Below, one piece after another: positions 1-13,635 of a DNA stretch of 64,000 nt. Location of the stretch: NCBI GenBank assembly GCA_027704905.1, contig CM051020.1, forward strand, positions 14,920,022 through 14,984,021, written 5' to 3'. The position numbers and the translations under genes were made by a program. The notes under the pieces were generated by a model. It searched no databases. It had not been told where the DNA came from and saw only the letters and a program-made list of their open reading frames with translations. The stretch's first letter is position 1, and the number at the start of each line of letters is the position of its first letter. Source of the stretch: Muraenolepis orangiensis. Its lineage: Eukaryota > Chordata > Actinopteri > Gadiformes > Muraenolepididae.

Positions 1-460
1 CCATCACCGGTAGGTCAGGACTCTTTGCTTGGTGTTTTCATTCTGATCGTAGTCAGAGGGATTCATATCCATAATTATACAGTCGATGCCTTCATTTGCA
101 TTCTGACTTTTCCTTTCCACCATAGTGTGTATACAGAGCTTTTCACACATATTTCTTTGTATATTAAAAAAATGTGCATCCCTTTTTAAATTCGCATTAC
201 TGTCCTGTTCATCTGCTGTGACACACATCCCGTCTAGGAATAATAAAGTTAGTTTATGTCTCAGAGTTAATAAAATGTCAGGGTACATCAGAGAAAGGAG
301 TACACACACAGAATATAATAATAATAAACAAATATCTCCCTTTCCACCCACAGCCCTCCCTCAACCTGACAAGTTCAGGATTTATTTGAGAACAGGGACT
401 TAGGGAGGTAGGAAACGAGAGGGATCCGTATCTTCTCAAGCTACCCAACCCTTCTTCTCT
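1..460. other. Intergenic sequence, no gene seen
   Basis: The two short ORFs here overlap on opposite strands and resemble no family I know. The sequence is AT-rich with a short AAT run near 318-330. I see nothing else. Confidence 0.6.
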
Positions 461-1133
461 CTCCAGGTGGAGTAGGCCGCTTGGTCTGGATCCTCTTCAG
501 GTATTATTGACAGCTTGGTCTGGTCCTCTCCAGGTGTAGTGGACTCCTTGGTCTGGATCTTCTTCAGGTGTAGTGGACTCCTTGGTCTGGATCTTCTTCA
601 GGTGTAGTGGACTCCTTGGTCTGGATCTTCTTCAGGTGTAGTGACTCCTTGGTCTAGATCTTCTTCAGGTGTAGTGGACTCCTTGGTCTGGATCTTCTTC
701 AGGTGTAGTGGACTCCTTGGTCTGGATCTTCTTCAGGTGTAGTGGACTCCTTGGTCTAGATCTTCTTCAGGTGTAGTGGACTCCTTGGTCTAGATCTTCT
801 TCAGGTGTAGTGGACTCCTTGGTCTGGATCTTCTTCAGGTGTAGTGGACTCCTTGGTCTGGATCTTCTTCAGGTGTAGTGGACTCCTTGGTCTAGATCTT
901 CTTCAGGTGTAGTGGACTCCTTGGTCTGGATCTTCTTCAGGTGTAGTGGACTCCTTGGTCTGGATCTTCTTCAGGTGTAGTGGACTCCTTGGTCTAGATC
1001 TTCTTCAGGTGTAGTGGACTCCTTGGTCTGGATCTTCTTCAGGTGTAGTGGACTCCTTGGTCTGGATCTTCTTCAGGTGTAGTGGACTCCTTGGTCTAGA
1101 TCTTCTTCAGGTGTAGTGGACAGCTTGGTCTGG
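461..1133. repeat. 34-bp minisatellite with a three-unit higher-order period
   Basis: About 19 copies of a 34-bp unit of the type TGGTCTGGATCTTCTTCAGG followed by TGTAGTGGACTCCT. The outer copies are degenerate. One internal position alternates between TCTGGA and TCTAGA. From the second copy on, the order is G GGA GGA A GGA GGA GGA, so a 102-bp three-unit block has been amplified. There is no coding potential. Confidence 0.95.
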
Positions 1134-1573
1134 AAGCCACATATTCCCATTTCTTCTGAACATGAGAAGAGGTTTTATCAGAGAGGATTCTTGGGACCAG
1201 ATCTCCACCTGGAGACACCAGAGATCACATGGACGTCCTTTTTTCCCCTGAGAACACATCACATGACCACCTCATGTGCTGCTTTGTCTTCAGATCACTT
1301 AAGATGTGGTTTGTGTATCTCAAAAGGACTACAGCCGTTTATAAAAATGTGAAAATTAATCAGGGCTTAAACATGCCAAATGTGTTACATCGGGAGTAAT
1401 CTCACAAATCAGACACGTTCAAATCTGCGTGATCGGAAAACAACCTGACTGATGGAACCATAACCAATGGGAGATGGCTGACCGTAGGTTGGAAGTGTCC
1501 AAAAGGTGATATGTCTGTCGCCCATGTGGTCATGGCTTCCATCTTTCAAAAGAGAAAACAAACAAAGCACTCA

Positions 1574-2928
1574 TGCCTCGTTTCCACCAAAGCAAGCCTA
1601 GTTCTAGCTCTTGGGTGGCGCTAGAGCCGGTTCGCATTTGGTTCAACTGGCGAGCCGTCTAAGAACCGGTTTGCGTTTCCACCGACTTTTTCGCCGAGAG
1701 AGCCACGTCATGACGTCACTGTTAACGTCTCTGCTTTCCCAGCAGCTCGCGCCAACTTCCACAACAGTGGATTACATGATGGATGTAAAAGTGTTGCTCC
1801 TGGCTTTCAGGCTACAAACAGCTGCTCGTCTTTGGTGCTATGGACGCGATTACGTTGAAGCCCCTAACTGTGATAAAGGACTATACTAATAAAATGGACT
1901 TGACGTTAGAGCTGCATTAACAGAGTACTTAAACAGAAGGGACCATTTGCCTTTTCTTCTTCAAAACTCATCTTGCATTATGTTTCTCGGTTGATAAAGC
2001 ATAATGAAGCGGACATTGTATGAAAAATAGAAATGTTTTATTAAAAAAAACATTAAATACACAATATACAGTAATCACAAAATGTAAAAGTATAGAGTGC
2101 AGTGTAATAAGTCCATGTTAATAAAGCTCCGAGGGCTGAGGGGCTCCTGTGAGCTGCAGCCCAGTGGTGGCGGTAGCTCCGCATCGACATCGTCCAGGGA
2201 AGACGACTCCATAAACAACTAAAACAAGAGAAAAGTGCATTAAAACATGACTCCATTACACTTTACTGTTTTTAGAAAGTAGCATCCTGACGTTATCAAG
2301 GCTAATATCGGCTAACAGAAGCCTAGCAATCATAGCTCCTCATTTCTGATGATAGGAACATAACATTGATGTGATAATGAGCAGCTCGCTAAACAGATTA
2401 TAAATACAAAGCTGGTTGGCAACACGGGAAATATTTATAAAGTAAAACTTACCAGGACCAGAGTGACAGCAGCGGATCATCAGTTTGTTATCGATTAGCC
2501 CCTCGTATCGTTCAGTTTGTTATCGATTAGCTCCTCGGTTCTGTCCCCTGCTGAAGACATCTCGTGCTGTAGTTTTTCTAATAGCGGTTTGTTCTAGAAG
2601 CTCCTGTAGTTTATTGTGACCTTCTGCCGAGGACAACGCAAACAAACGCAGTTTGTCTCGTCCACGGACCACTGTCACGGCGAATTTTACTGATTTTAAA
2701 AATGGCGGAAAAAAAACTGACTTTGTTTTGAGTTTGTCCGATAAGCCCCGCCCCCGGCCCCTGACGTAGTGGAGCCTGCTGACTAGCCCAGCTTCGAAGT
2801 GGAGCCGCAAACGAACCACGTAACCGGGCCAGAAAGTGGCTCCATCGCGGTGGAAACGCAAAGAACTGGTTCGAGATGACGCGCAAGCTCCGAACCAGCC
2901 CTCAAAACAGCTTGGTGGAAACGAGGCA
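1574..2928. mobile_element. Non-autonomous DNA transposon with TIRs (Harbinger-like)
   Basis: The ends are inverted copies: TGCCTCGTTTCCACCAAAGC at the left and the reverse complement of TGCCTCGTTTCCACCAAGC at the right. Both are flanked by the trinucleotide TCA (1571-1573 and 2929-2931), which would be a 3-bp target duplication. Subterminal motifs built on GGTTCG, AACCGG and TTTCCACC recur near both ends. The interior has no transposase; short ORFs on both strands look accidental. A near-tandem copy of an ATCGATTAGC-containing segment lies at about 2480-2540. A 3-bp duplication and TIRs of this length suit PIF/Harbinger, but the superfamily is inferred because no transposase is present. Confidence 0.72.
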
Positions 2929-3140
2929 TCAGAGGTTGGCAGGAGATGTGTGGTCTATAGCATTGTACTTCTAGAGTGACTGTTTATTTTTAGATTAAAC
3001 CAAACGTCAAACTGAGGACCAACGACACAACACCCAATCTGCGAGTCACACCATCTTCAACCACCATTAGAATTGATCACCTTGCCTTGCCAAGGCAAGC
3101 GCTCAACCACTTATTCATCAATGATGACGATGGGTGCCAG

Positions 3141-3315
3141 CCAGGACAGGAGAGAGAGAGAAAAGTAGAGAGACAGATCAACTATGGGCTGCTTATAGAG
3201 GGAGGCTTTTCTCTGTTCAATTTATTTTGACTAGAGAGGAAGGAGAGAGAGAGAGACAGAGAGGAAGGAGAGAGAGAGAGAGACAGAGAGGAAGGAGAGA
3301 GCGAGAGAGGATTAA
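3141..3315. repeat. Purine-rich GA/GGAAGG simple repeat
   Basis: A run of GAGAGA units broken by GGAAGGAGAG and GACAGAGAG blocks. ORFs on either strand translate only this low-complexity sequence. Confidence 0.85.
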
Positions 3316-3727
3316 GACTCCCCACTGGGACAGGTTGTCTGGAGACAGCCTGCACTGATTGGATGAATACTGCATGTGAGCGTGCACGCAAGTGTGCACA
3401 TGTGAGCAAGCACAAGAGCGTGCACGTGAGAGTGCACGTGTCGTACATGGAGCCAATATGAAGGAACCTGATTGGCTTTTTTTCTCTCTTCTCACATCTA
3501 AAAATAAACACATTGAATGACAATCAGTGATGATAAACCAACCATGGCAGGTGGCACACACACACCTAGAGACCTCATACACACTGCTGTGTGTGTGTGT
3601 GCTGTGTGTGTGTCAACCACATGGTTGATGTTGCTTTTCTCTCAGGGTGTGCTCCCCTAGCCTTCGTCCTCCTGGACTTACCCACAAGGCAGTGGGGCGG
3701 TGGTTGACTGATGCCGGGGGGGAGGGG

Positions 3728-4700
3728 GCACAGGGGGCCACAGAGGACCAACACAGAGGGCCACAGAGGACCAACACAGAGGGCCACAGAGGACCAATAC
3801 ATAGAGGGCCAATACATAGCGGGCCACCACATAGAGGGCCACCACATAGAGGGCCATAGAGGGCCACAGAGGACCAACACATAGAGGGGCACAGAGGACC
3901 AATACATTGGGGGCCACAGAGGACCAATACATTGGGGGCCACAGAGGACCAATACATTGGGGGCCACAGAGGACCAATACATTGGGGGCCACAGAGGACC
4001 AACACATAGAGGGCCAATACATAGAGGGCCACAGAGGACCAACACATAGAGGGGCACAGAGGACCAATACATTGGGGGCCACAGAGGACCAATACATTGG
4101 GGGCCACAGAGGACCAATACATTGGGGGCCACAGAGGACCAACACATAGAGGGCCAATACATAGAGGGCCACAGAGGACCAACACATAGAGGGGCACAGA
4201 GGACCAATACATTGGGGGCCACAGAGGACCAATACATTGGGGGCCACAGAGGACCAACACATTGGGGGCCACAGAGGACCAACACATTGGGGGCCACAGA
4301 GGACCAACACATTGGGGGCCACAGAGGACCAACACATTGGGGGCCACAGAGGACCAACACATTGGGGGCCACAGAGGACCAACACATTGGGGGCCACAGA
4401 GGACCAACACATTGGGGGCCACAGAGGACCAATACATTGGGGGCCACAGAGGACCAATACATTGGGGGCCCAGAGGACCAATACATAGAGGGCCACAGAG
4501 GACCAATACATTGGGGCCACAGAGGACCAACACATTGGGGGCCACAGAGGACCAATACATTGAGGGCCACAGAGGACCAATACATTGAGGGCCACAGAGG
4601 ACCAACACGTTGAGGGCCACAGAGGACTCAACACATTGAGGGCCACAGAGGACCATTACATTGGGGTCCACAGAGGACCAATACATTGAGGGCCCGGCGG
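3728..4700. repeat. 25-bp minisatellite (GGGGGCCACAGAGGACCAAT type)
   Basis: About 38 copies of a roughly 25-bp unit with the core GGCCACAGAGGACCAAYACA. Variant blocks (ATTGGGGG and ATAGAGGG endings) are themselves re-amplified at about 3870-4200 as a composite block of roughly 180 bp. Open reading frames of more than 300 codons on both strands come only from the repeat and are not genes. The reverse-complement array is at 11400-11725 in the other arm of the inverted duplication. Confidence 0.95.
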
Positions 4701-4849
4701 ACCAATAAAATACACAACATAAACGTGACTTACTCATTTGTCGACCACGTCCATCCGGCGGCGCTTCGTTGTCCAAGTGTCCGATCAGCGTGCGGTCCTC
4801 AGTCCGATGTCCCGTGGGTTCCCGTGGGGAGTAGTCGTGACGTCGGCCC

Positions 4850-6257
<1,408 letters not shown>

Positions 6258-6489
6258 CTTATTATGATCTTATTTATTCTGTGGATATTTTTTAGCAGGC
6301 TAGACAATGCTCAGGCACGTTTGGTTAACTCGTCAAGCAGTTCAAACAAAGTCCTGCCTCTGACAATTATAGTTTAGGATAATGGAGTGGCACCTGGGGT
6401 GGCCAATCAGATTCCAGTGGCCCTTGCCACCCCGCGTGCCACTCTTTGGCGCCTCCCCCTCCACTCAGGCCCATACTCACTCCCATGTC

Positions 6490-6815
6490 AGAGGAGAGGT
6501 TAAGTATGGGAGAGTGAGGAGGTGTTTAGTATGAGAGAGTGAGGAGGTGTTTAGTATGGGAGAGAGAGGAGGTGTTTAGTATGGGAGAATGAGGAGGTGT
6601 TTAGTACGGAAGCGAGAGGAGGTGTTTAGTATGGGAGAGAGAGGAAGTTTAAGTATGGGAGAGAGAGGAGGTGTTTAGTATGGGAGAGAGAGGAGGTGTT
6701 TAGTATGGAAGAGAGAGGAGGTGTTTAGTATGGGAGCGATAGGAGTTTTGTATGGGAGATAGTGGAGGTTTTAGTATGGGAGAGAGAGGAGGTGTTTAGT
6801 ATGGGAGAGAGAGAT
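6490..6815. repeat. 25-bp minisatellite, GGGAGAGAGAGGAGGTGTTT type
   Basis: About 13 copies of GTGTTTAGTATGGGAGAGAG-type units. The reverse complement (CTCCTCTCTCTCCCATACTA) occurs about four times at 9717-9820 in the right arm of the inverted duplication. Confidence 0.92.
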
Positions 6816-6940
6816 AGGTTGCTAAAATGGCCAAAATAAAACACTTACAAGCATAATTAGATCATTGTGTGTTGGGCTCTCAGATGAGAGAATAACAAAC
6901 AGCCATTAAGTCACTCTGGGCTTTTTCTCCATGATGGCCT

Positions 6941-7278
6941 TCTCCTCCTCCTTCTCCTTCCCCCCTCCTCCTCCTTCTCTTTCTCCTTCCCCCCCTCCTC
7001 CTCCTTCTCTTTCTCCTTCCCCCCCTCCTCCTCCTTTCTCCTTCCCCTCCTCCTCCTCCTTCTCTTTCTCTTCCTAATCCTCCTCTTCCTCCTCCTCCTC
7101 CTCCTTCATCTTCTCCTCCTCCTCCTCCTCCTTCTCTTCCTCCTTCATCTCCTCCTCCTCCTCTTTCTTTTCCTCCTTCATCTTCTCCTCTTCCTCCTCC
7201 TCCTCCTCCTCTCCTCCTCCTCCTCCTCCTCCTCCTTCTCCTCCTCCTCCTCCTCCTCCTTCTCCTCCTCCTCCTCCA
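6941..7278. repeat. (CCT/CTT)n polypyrimidine tract
   Basis: About 340 bases of CTCCTC/CTTCTC. Minus-strand ORFs are poly-Glu, poly-Gly or poly-Arg translations. The right arm has a shorter GGA-rich counterpart at 9536-9595. Confidence 0.93.
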
Positions 7279-7634
7279 TCTCCGAGCGAACTCAGTGACA
7301 GCACCGCAGCCCGGCCAGCTTTCCCAAGACCACAGAGAGAGATCTACAGGAGGAACCATGCAGAACCAGCCGCAGATAGTTGACACACAGTGTCGTCACC
7401 TGACAACAAGACCATGTTATGTGTCTGTAAAAACTAGTGTAATGAAATGCAAGTAGCAGTGGCCGTTCTCCACAGTCCCAGAACACATGGTGGTGAGTGG
7501 GAGGTAGACCCTTCAGGCTGGCCGCTGTCTCTAGAAATCGGTAGTATAAATAATGACCAGTGACCATGGGGGGTGTAGTTTTCACGAGCTGGTGTTTATT
7601 TAATGTCCAGGTGTCCACAGTGGCGGTGGAGACT

Positions 7635-8804
7635 AGTCCGATTCAGATTTCAGATTTTGGTTTATTTGTTTATGTATAAGGTACAGTGTACAATGCACAG
7701 GGAAATGTTATAGCCAGCTCCAAAGATGTGCAAAAGTTACAGAATTATAATTAGAAGAAATTACTAAAATACTAAAATTACTAAAAATTACTAAAAATTA
7801 CAAAAATTACTAAAAATTACTAAAATTACAGCTTACAAAAATGCTAAAGGAATACACAAATGTAAATATTTACATAAGTCAGAAACCCAACTGGTTGTAT
7901 TTAAGACCCCATGCTGGTCCTCTGCTTCCAACACTCTCACAGAGTTAGTTTTCATTTGATTTCATTTCAGATCCAGACTTATTGGTTCTTTAGCTTTTTC
8001 CTCCGTTATGAACACCACTGTGTGTTTGTAGAGACACTTGTGGAGACACTTGTCATTTCGAATGACATGTGACCACATTTCCATGATTGCGGTATTGTAT
8101 TCTATTCAACTTTGCGCTTTTCTTCCAAAACACCAAAGTGCTTACCAAGGGAAACCACAAAACAGGAATTACATTTGAGAGGTAGGTTTTAAACAAGGGA
8201 AACACTTGATTATAAGACAGCTATACACTCAAATGTATGTATTAAGATTTAGTTGCCTCCGTTTATTGTGGTAAAATCACAACGACAACAATCTGCTTAC
8301 CAGTGTTAAGGGGGCCATCATGGTTCTGTTGTTGCATGTGAGCGGGTCTAATTGGTACAGAATTGTATGCGCAATTTCCGTTTATTTTCCTTAAACCGTT
8401 AACCCACAGAGAGACAGGGGAGACAGGGGAAGTTAATCCAAATTAATTACAGTGGATTTCCGTTTGGCTTCTCATACCCATCCTCTCTCCGCCGGCTGTC
8501 ACAATGAGAAACACACACTGATAGAAACCCTCTTAGGGCGGAGGATTTGCATTTCCACACACATTTTAAATGTCAGTTCGAAGAAGCCGTGATGGTTTTA
8601 AATGGAGTCAGATATGCAGCTGGTGCTGGTTCTGTTTCATGGGGTTTTTCAGAAGACACCACATGCTCTTCATAAGGCTCAAAGGTTTATTTAATTTGTT
8701 TGTCTAAAATGGAGACTTGGTCTTTTTTACATTTGACCATAAAATAGTTGACCACAAAATCTTGGAAGACAGCCCTGGTGTTTCCAGAGAATGACCATCT
8801 TCAG
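7635..8804. other. Central spacer of the inverted duplication, no gene seen
   Basis: Contains an ATTACTAAAA-type short tandem stretch (about 7745-7835) and, at 7640-7715, a segment resembling the 3' end of a non-LTR element in minus orientation (TTTCAGATTT tail, GTACAGTGTACAATG). The remainder is AT-rich unique sequence with no supportable ORF. Confidence 0.45.
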
Positions 8805-9190
8805 GTTTGGTCTGCTGGGTCGGTGTGTCCAGGGTTGGCCTCTGATCTCCTGGGTTGGTGTGTCCAGGGTTGGCCTCTGATCTCCTGGGTTGGTGTGTCC
8901 AGGGTTGGCCTCTGATCTCCTGGGTTGGTGATTCCAGGGTTGGCCTCTGATCTCCTGGGTTGGTGTGTCCAGGGTTGGCCTCTGATCTCCTGGGTTGGTG
9001 TGTCCAGGGTTGGCCTCTGATCTCCTGGGTTGGTGTGTCCAGGGTTGGCCTCTGATCTCCTGGGTTGGTGTGTCCATGGTTGGCCTCTGATCTCCTGGGT
9101 TGTTGTGTCCAGGGTTGGCCTCTGATATCCTGGGTCGGTGTGTCCAGGTTTGGCCTCTGATCTCCTTGGTTGGTGTGTCCAGGTTTGGTC
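8805..9190. repeat. 35-bp minisatellite
   Basis: About 11 copies of a unit containing TGGCCTCTGATCTCCTGGGT and TGGTGTGTCCAGGGT at 35-bp spacing. It lies at the inner end of the spacer, next to the right arm. ORFs across it are repeat translations. Confidence 0.95.
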
Positions 9191-9829
9191 CAGGGTGGTG
9201 TTGTGATCAGGGTGGTGTAGTCTCCACCACTAGTGTGGACACCTGGACATTAAAGAAGCACGGTCACTGGTCATTATTTATACCACCGATTTCTAGAGAA
9301 CAGCGGCCAGCCTGAAGGGTCCACCGCCCAGTTTTTACAGACACAAAAATATCAACATGATCTTGTTGTCAGGAGAGAGCGTGGACTCCCTCCACAGCCT
9401 CGGTGGGAGGAGAAAGGCCTGAGCCTGGTTCTGCATGTGGTCTTGTCTACGGATATCTCTCTCTCGTAGGTCTCTCTGTGGTCTGGGGAGAGCTGGTCGG
9501 GCTGCGGTGCTGTCACTGAGGTCTACTCGGAGATGAAGGAGGAGGAGGAGGAGGAGGACGAGGACGAGGAGGAGGAGGAGGACGAGGAGGCCATCATGGA
9601 GAAAAAACCCAAAGTGACTTAATGGCTGTTGGTTATTCTCATATCTGAGAGCCCAAAACACAATGATCAAATTATTCTTGTAAGTGTTTTGTTTTGGCCG
9701 TTTTAGCAACCTATCTCTCTCTCCCATCCTAAAGACCTCCTCTCTCTCCCATCCTAAAGACCTCCTCTCTCTCCCATACTAAACACCTCCTCTCTCTCCC
9801 ATACTAAACACCTCCTCTGGGCTCCTGAA

Positions 9830-11240
9830 GCCTGAGCAGATGGGGGTGGGAAGAGTTCCCATCCCCATCTGCTCTTCCCACCACAGAGTAGGAGTTGCTC
9901 TAACATTCCTGTGGTAAAAGGCACACCAACCACTCTCTCGACATTTTCATTTCACAAGCTTCAATCAATATTTCACTCATGTTGCATATGTGGTTTAATA
10001 TTCACTCACCCACCATCAAATATATGCGGTGAGAAACCAATCAACTCTATGTGGAAATGATTTCGACATGCACAGGGTCAAAGATGTGTGAGGCTGAGTA
10101 GTCCTGCCACAAAATGAATCGATTCCTAATAGCTCAGCAGGTAGGTAGTATGACCTAGTGGGTGTAGTACCGTCTTCCCCCACCAGTGCTGTAAGGAGTA
10201 GAGGGCTTATGTGTCATAGGGGGGGCATTTGGTCTAATAGAGGTTCACACAATGAACAACAAGCTGGAGTGTCGTAATGAATATTCAGGAGATTATTTAC
10301 TGAAACCCTCACATTGACCCTCACAAGTCTTTTCCAATAAAAAGAGACAAATAAGAGAATGAACACTCCCAGCCAAGGCCAGCTTGATCAGGATGAGCCA
10401 ATCAGACATGAGGCTGTTGCTGACCAATGAGGGGTCTCATTAGCCCCAGAGGCCTTCCCAATAGGCTGGGTTTTCATTGATGCTTTGTCAGAACAAGCTC
10501 TGCCACTTCTTCTCCGCCACCAGTCACAAGAGTGATGATGTGAGTCATATAATTGTATTGCATTATGTTATATGTATACTTACAAAGCAATCAAACATTT
10601 CTAAAGAGACCGGTCAAATGTATTTCTGTGATTGAGGTTGTTTGAGGCTAGTTTATTTTCCCTTATTGAACATTTTCTCTTAACATGTTTTTGTGTAGGA
10701 ATATTTGTGTAAAAAAAAAAAAAGTGTAGGACTACTTTGAGAGGGTTGAGGATTTCAAATCATTTTATGTTTTTATTTATATTTCTGTGTACAGTGCAGT
10801 ATATTGCGTCATACTTTACGGATTCGATTGTGGAGTGTGTGTGTGGCTGGTTGAAGCAGCCTCACCTCGCCCCAATCAGACTGATTAGAGGCTGGGGCTG
10901 GTGAGGCTGCACACCTGTGGGTCATTAGTAATCAAGGCCAGCCACACAGTCAAAGTCCAGTTGGTTTAGGTAGGTTGACGGCGCTTCCATGGCGTGAAGA
11001 TGATGTAAGGCCGACTGACGACAGAATATCATGTATCAAAGGCCTTTAGGCAACTTCCTGACATGATTATCGGTGAACTCTCTGACTGTCAGGCACACAT
11101 TTGACATTTCTGACTTCCTAAGAGACCCGCCAGCTTTGCTTCACCCCGGGAAAAACAGAGCAAGCCTGCAGGCTGAGATGAAGACGAAGCACCTACTTGG
11201 GAAGTCGCCTACAGAGGAGGATGTTGACGGCTGGCGATGT
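9830..11240. other. Unique right-arm sequence, no gene seen
   Basis: Includes a short hairpin of AGCAGATGGG and CCCATCTGCT type at about 9836-9876. A non-tandem copy of a TIR-bounded small repeat (10838-10945) is listed separately. ORF 11073-11306 has no recognisable similarity. A moderately complex AT-rich stretch at 10230-10400 contains CCAAT and homeodomain-type motifs but no coding evidence. Confidence 0.45.
10838..10945 (-). mobile_element. Small TIR-bounded repeat (MITE-like), single copy
   Basis: Bounded by GTGTGTGGCTGG and CCAGCCACACAG, which are inverted copies. In reverse complement it aligns through its whole length with 53664-53935 in tmx3 intron 5, where an internal segment is expanded into a minisatellite. 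Size and inverted ends suggest a MITE-like element; the family is unknown. Confidence 0.6.
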
Positions 11241-11399
11241 GGTCACGTGGTGACGAATGACATCACTTCGAAGAGGACGGCGTCACCACTGCTGGACAAG
11301 GACTGAGGACCGCACGCCGATTGGACAACTGGATGGAAGCTGGGAGGGCATGGTCGACAAATGAGTGAGTCCCATTTTATGTATTTTATATTGGCTCGC

Positions 11400-11725
11400 T
11401 GTGGCCCTCAATGTATTGGTTTGCCGGGCCCTCAATGTATTGGTCCTCTGTGGCCCTCAATGTATTGCTCCTCTGTGGCCCTCAATGTAATGGTCCTCTG
11501 TGGCCCTCTATGTAATGGTCCTCTGTGGCCCTCAATGTAATGGTCCGCTGTGGCCCTCTATGTAATGGTCCTCTGTGGCCCTCTATGGCCCTCTGTGTGT
11601 TAGTCCTCTGTGGCCCTCAATGTAATGGTTCCGCTGTGGTCCTCTGTGTTGGCCCTCTGTGGCCCTCTGTGTTGGTCCTCTGTGGCCCTCTGTGTTGGTC
11701 CTCTGTGGCCCTCTGTGTTGGTCCG
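11400..11725. repeat. Minisatellite, reverse complement of the 3728-4700 array
   Basis: About 12 units of GGTCCTCTGTGGCCCTCAAT. It is the same repeat as the left-arm 25-bp minisatellite but on the opposite strand and about one third as long. Confidence 0.93.
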
Positions 11726-12120
11726 CCGGGTCTATGTCTGTGGCAGCTCGCCAGGCCTGTATACAGTATATATTTTGTGTTTAATTGGTCCATTGTGGCT
11801 CAATGTTTGGGGGCCCGCCGTGGCCCTTGTGTCTGTCACTATCGCTGGTCTAGACACACCAAGAGTTGATCTACAAACAAGAAGGTTGAAATGTCTTCTC
11901 TGTATGAAGTTCTTTGTTTCTTGGTGTTTTGTTGGCCCATTGTGGCCTATTGATGTATAACAACCGGCCTGGCAGGAAGTAAACTGGAAACTTGCAGGAA
12001 GTTAGCACAAGTTTAGCGTGTGTGTGTGGGGGGGTAACGCAATAAGTAACACAAGGTGTTGTAATGTGTCTGGAGGGGAAGGTGCAGGCCTACTGCTCCC
12101 ACCTCTCAGCTCTCTGCCGC

Positions 12121-12402
12121 TGGCTAGCCCAGGTGGCGAAGCAGGAAGCAGCTCTCTGCCTAGCCCACGTGGTGAAGCAGGAAGCAGCTCTCTGGCTAGC
12201 CCACCTGGTGAAGCAGGAAGTCTTCCTCTGCCGGTTCAAAGCCTCTCCTCCACCAGGACCCCTGCCAGGCCTCCCCGTGGCCACACACGGTCACCGGGGC
12301 CTCGGGGCGGGGGATCTCGGAGCCGCGGTGGTCCCCAGAGACCATGATGATGTGCAGGGGGCCCACGTCACAGTGGACCCCCACGTCACAGTGGACCCCC
12401 CC
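12121..12402. repeat. Short 36-bp and 21-bp tandem repeats
   Basis: Three copies of a 36-bp unit (GAAGCAGGAAGCAGCTCTCT type) at about 12121-12225 and two copies of CCCACGTCACAGTGGACCCC at 12361-12402. Confidence 0.75.
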
Positions 12403-12686
12403 CTGGCATCGGTCAACTACCGCCCCACTGGGAGCCTTGTGGGGCGGTGGCTAGGGGAGCACACCCTGAGAGAAAAGCAAGAGCTGGCAAGAGCAGCATA
12501 GCTCCTCCTCCAGCTGTCATGTGTCAATCACCTTTCCTTTCATTTAAATGCATGAAATGCATTTTTCACAGCTCCATCATAATATTCATTAAAATAATGC
12601 AAAAAAGCTATCCGTCACAAACCAGGGACTACCTTAAGAGTATGTGTGTCAGAAGGATCGCTTCTGCCAATGTTCCTCAACCACAT

Positions 12687-12689
<3 letters not shown>

Positions 12690-12783
<94 letters not shown>
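12690..12783. repeat. (CA)n microsatellite
   Basis: About 46 CA units; the flanking ORFs are His-Thr or Cys-Val repeat translations. Confidence 0.98.
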
Positions 12784-12784
<1 letters not shown>

Positions 12785-13424
12785 ATCTCTAATTTAAACA
12801 TTAGGGACCTGATGAATATGAGGCTGTTTGCTTCATTGAAGAGGATCAGTTGAGCAGTTTGTTTACCAAGCAATTAGGGTTCCTTCATGTTGGCTCACAT
12901 GCACACACTCACATGCAGTATTCATCCAATCAGCGCAGGCTGCTTCCAGACAACCCGTCACAGTGGGCTGTCCTCACAGCCTCTGTCGGTCTGTCTGTTC
13001 ACCCCCTTCATCCTCATAAGCAATAATAACGATGTAAAGAAAATATTTATTTAACAGTTTTAGTAACGTTTGATTAATTAGAATTTATGCTGTAGTCCTT
13101 TTGAGATACACAAACCACATCCCATTTCAGGATTCATTTCCAGAGTTGGTGGAGAATAAGTGAGAAGTGATCTGAAGACACGGCAGTTGAGGTAGTCATG
13201 TGATGTGACTTGGACCTGCTTTTTCACTTCCAGCTCAGATTTTGTTTTTCGTGTAGTGATATTCAATATCCTTTATTTTTTATTTTTTTATTCACATGTC
13301 TTAATTCATGGTTGGATTTAGCCTATGCATTTATCACATACGTCACGTAATTGCGTGTAAAACTCGAAACTTAACTCGATTACAATGATTCCTCTGAATC
13401 TCTTGTTTTCCCCAATGGGCCCGA

Positions 13425-13525
13425 GTAGGCCATAATAATCCCAGATCATTTTATAATTACAGCTTGAATTCTTCAACATAAACGGCTGATTAAAATGTTC
13501 ATGGGCCCCATCTCCATAATAATTA
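13425..13525. other. Candidate conserved non-coding element
   Basis: A non-repetitive AT-rich block with TTATAATTACAGCTTGAATT and GATTAAAATG motifs typical of homeodomain-binding developmental enhancers. This is judged by appearance only; it has no ORF and is not low complexity. Conservation in other fish was not tested. Confidence 0.25.
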
Positions 13526-13635
13526 TGGACAGACGGACAGACATATTGACGTCTTCAGAATAAATCACTGTTTGAGGGACATATTGGCACCTACATAAGG
13601 CATCACTGCAGACACTTAGACACTCGGACACTAAT

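Larger units (their letters stand above)
9215..13212 (-). repeat. Right arm of a large diverged inverted duplication
   Basis: Mirrored partner of 1254-7634. Clear anchors are 9215-9330, 9385-9530, 9585-9680, 9717-9820, 11245-11400, 11400-11725, 12405-12482, 12660-12695, 12880-12970 and 13088-13212. The (CA)n array at 12690 corresponds to a short (TG)n in the left arm next to the same CCACATG flank. Segments 9830-11240 and 11740-12395 have no evident partner. Confidence 0.85.

Noticed and set aside
3575..4776. Overlapping ORFs of 322-387 codons on the minus strand and shorter ones on the plus strand
   Set aside because: The 25-bp minisatellite is open in every frame; the products are periodic and unlike any protein family I know.
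11073..11306. 77-codon ORF as a small gene
   Set aside because: No family resemblance, and its end overlaps an anchor of the inverted duplication whose partner is not open in the same frame.
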